A DNA stretch of 64,000 nucleotides from positions 4,836,001 through 4,900,000 of the forward strand of contig NZ_CP019420.1 of the NCBI RefSeq assembly GCF_001984215.1. Direction: 5' to 3'. Source of the DNA: Mycobacterium sp. MS1601 (GTDB taxonomy: Bacteria > Actinomycetota > Actinomycetes > Mycobacteriales > Mycobacteriaceae). The notes below the pieces were generated by a model. That model did no database searches. It was not told the DNA's origin and saw only the letters and a list, made by a program, of their open reading frames with translations. The position numbers were made by a program, and so were the translations under genes. Below, piece by piece: positions 62,625 through 64,000 of the stretch. The first letter of the stretch is position 1; each line of letters begins with the position of its first letter.

Positions 62625-64000
62625 ATGACATCGAACAAGAAGAACACCACCAACGGTGGATCAGGCGATGACGACTGGATCGGAGAACTGGTCATGTCGC
62701 TGTTCACCGCATCCGGGTATGTGCTGTGGTGGGCGGTGCTCTTCCCGGCGATCAGCGTGCCCATCATCGCCAGCCTCGTCCTTGCTATCAGCCACGGCCC
62801 ACGCGTGGGCCTGATCTGCGCGATCGTGTGCAGTGCCGGGTATGCGGGCTGGGCCAGGCTCCAACCGGGGTCATTTCGCGCCTGGGTGACCGAACCGGTA
62901 CGGCGGCGCTGGCTCACGTGGTCGCGCTACACCCGCACCTGGGAATCGACCTGCACCTTGCACGGCCTGACCGCCACCCTCGGCGGACGCACTCTCACTC
63001 CCACCCTGCGCACGGTGACGGTCGGTAAAACCACCGATGTGCTCGTGGTGCGGATCGTCACCGGCCAGTCCGTGGCAGATTGGCATAAACAGTCCGACGC
63101 GCTGGCCGCCGCGTGGCGCGCCGGCCGCATCAGCATCACCGCCATCTCGCCCGGCGAACTGCGCATCACGTTAATGCGCGCAGACGTGCTAGCTGAACCG
63201 ATCGCCCTGCCCATGCCAACCCCGGCCACCCGGGCCGATCTGGTGTCGGTGCGGGTCGGGATCACCGAAACGCGACATTGGTGGCAGGTGCCGCTGCTCG
63301 GTCACCACGTGCTGATCGCCGGGGCAACCGGCGCCGGCAAAGGCTCAGTGCTGTGGTCGTTGATCGCCGGCATTGCCCCCGCGGTGAAGACCGGGCTGGT
63401 CCGGTTGTGTGTCATCGACCCCAAAGGCGGCATGGAACTCGGTGCCGGAGCACCCCTGTTCACCGTGTTCACCCACGACGCCACCGACACCACCCTGGAG
63501 TTGCTACGCCAGCTCGTCATGGTGATGCACGCCCGGGCGAATCGTCTGCGTGGCCACACCCGCCTGCACACCCCCACGACGTCGGAGCCGTTGTTCGTTG
63601 TGGTGATCGATGAGATCGCCGCACTGACCGCATACGTGACCGACCGCAAGGTCCGCACCGAAATCGAACAACTCCTGGGCCTGCTGCTCTCCCAAGGCCG
63701 CGCGGTCGGCATCAGCGTGGTCGCCGCGGTCCAAGACCCGGCCAAAGACACCCTGCCGGTACGGCAGCTGTTCACGGTGCGGATCGGGTTGCGGCTGACC
63801 GAAGCCACCCAAACCACCATGGTCCTCGGCCAAGGGGCACGCGATGCCGGGGCAGAATGCGACCGCATCCCCGACACCACCCCCGGGGTGGGCTACATGA
63901 TGGTTGACGGCATCGCCCACGCCCAGCGGGTGCGGGCCTTTCACGTCACCGACCACGACATCACCGCCCTGGCCAGCCGGTTCCGCCGAACCGCGAGGCG
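62625..64000 (+). CDS. FtsK/SpoIIIE-type conjugative DNA translocase (TraB/TraSA-like), 3' partial
   Basis: At least 458 aa; the frame runs off the right edge. The ATG has GGAGGG 8 bp upstream. After a hydrophilic N-terminus come two hydrophobic segments (~31-75), then the FtsK ATPase with Walker A IAGATGAGKGSVLWSL (~230), LCVIDPKGGMEL and Walker B FVVVIDEIAAL. Single FtsK-like proteins move double-stranded DNA between mycelial or mycobacterial cells in AICEs, without a type IV system. Replication and integrase genes would be expected beyond the edge. Confidence 0.9.
   Translation, partial: MTSNKKNTTNGGSGDDDWIGELVMSLFTASGYVLWWAVLFPAISVPIIASLVLAISHGPRVGLICAIVCSAGYAGWARLQPGSFRAWVTEPVRRRWLTWSRYTRTWESTCTLHGLTATLGGRTLTPTLRTVTVGKTTDVLVVRIVTGQSVADWHKQSDALAAAWRAGRISITAISPGELRITLMRADVLAEPIALPMPTPATRADLVSVRVGITETRHWWQVPLLGHHVLIAGATGAGKGSVLWSLIAGIAPAVKTGLVRLCVIDPKGGMELGAGAPLFTVFTHDATDTTLELLRQLVMVMHARANRLRGHTRLHTPTTSEPLFVVVIDEIAALTAYVTDRKVRTEIEQLLGLLLSQGRAVGISVVAAVQDPAKDTLPVRQLFTVRIGLRLTEATQTTMVLGQGARDAGAECDRIPDTTPGVGYMMVDGIAHAQRVRAFHVTDHDITALASRFRRTAR

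Noticed and set aside
1..64000. CRISPR arrays, rRNA and intact tRNA genes
   Set aside because: I saw no regularly spaced repeat array, no rRNA-like segment and no complete tRNA cloverleaf; only a partial tRNA-like end in the 39-bp repeats.

Overview
The window is high-GC actinobacterial DNA, most likely from a fast-growing Mycolicibacterium/Mycobacterium. The signs are a TIGR01777-type SRPBCC-epimerase fusion, a PknH_C-type lipoprotein, a 13E12-type DUF222/HNH nuclease gene, a type III PKS with an ICMT-type methyltransferase, and a one-polypeptide NADPH nitrate reductase beside nirBD. All family assignments come from reading motifs; no database search was possible.

Layout 1, ordinary chromosome (1-33.8 kb): metabolism and regulation. 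A CitA/CitB-type two-component system stands divergent from a tctCBA-usp tricarboxylate-transport operon (5.1-10.8 kb). Then come zwf, a GGDEF protein and a lipoprotein. A nitrate assimilation block follows: nirD-nirB and a 117-aa gene on the minus strand, a nitrate/nitrite transporter and a fused nitrate reductase on the plus strand (14.2-22.8 kb). After it are a UvrA-like protein, a TetR/SDR pair with two visible operators, an HNH gene, ilvD, an XRE regulator, and the ICMT/type III PKS pair with a perfect CRP-type site upstream.

Layout 2, accessory defence region (34.1-59.8 kb): it starts at a 39-bp repeat that recurs at 47.2 kb. Between the two copies lie an HTH gene, a DUF3800-like gene, and a compact CBASS-like operon (CD-NTase ending in Gly, separate E2 and E1, DUF6602/PD-(D/E)XK nuclease, no JAB protease). 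These are followed by a PIN-like gene, an Mrr-helicase with helicase-associated (HA) repeats, and a trypsin-like protease. Right of the second copy are a decayed DUF3800 gene, an internally deleted second copy of the helicase unit, a lower-GC PNP-NACHT-WD40 gene, an ISL3 element with an 8-bp target duplication, a HEPN-like remnant, an IS110 element, an unknown gene and an IS3 remnant. Three genes here (helicase, NACHT-WD40, ISL3 transposase) are each broken by an apparent single-base deletion.

Layout 3, actinomycete integrative conjugative element (AICE)-like segment (60.1 kb to the right edge): HD protein, NUDIX protein (Pif-like position), XRE regulator with a PLD-like C-terminus, a phased heptamer array, a small AICE-type protein and an FtsK/TraB-type DNA translocase that runs off the window. 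I see no integrase and no intact tRNA; both may lie to the right.
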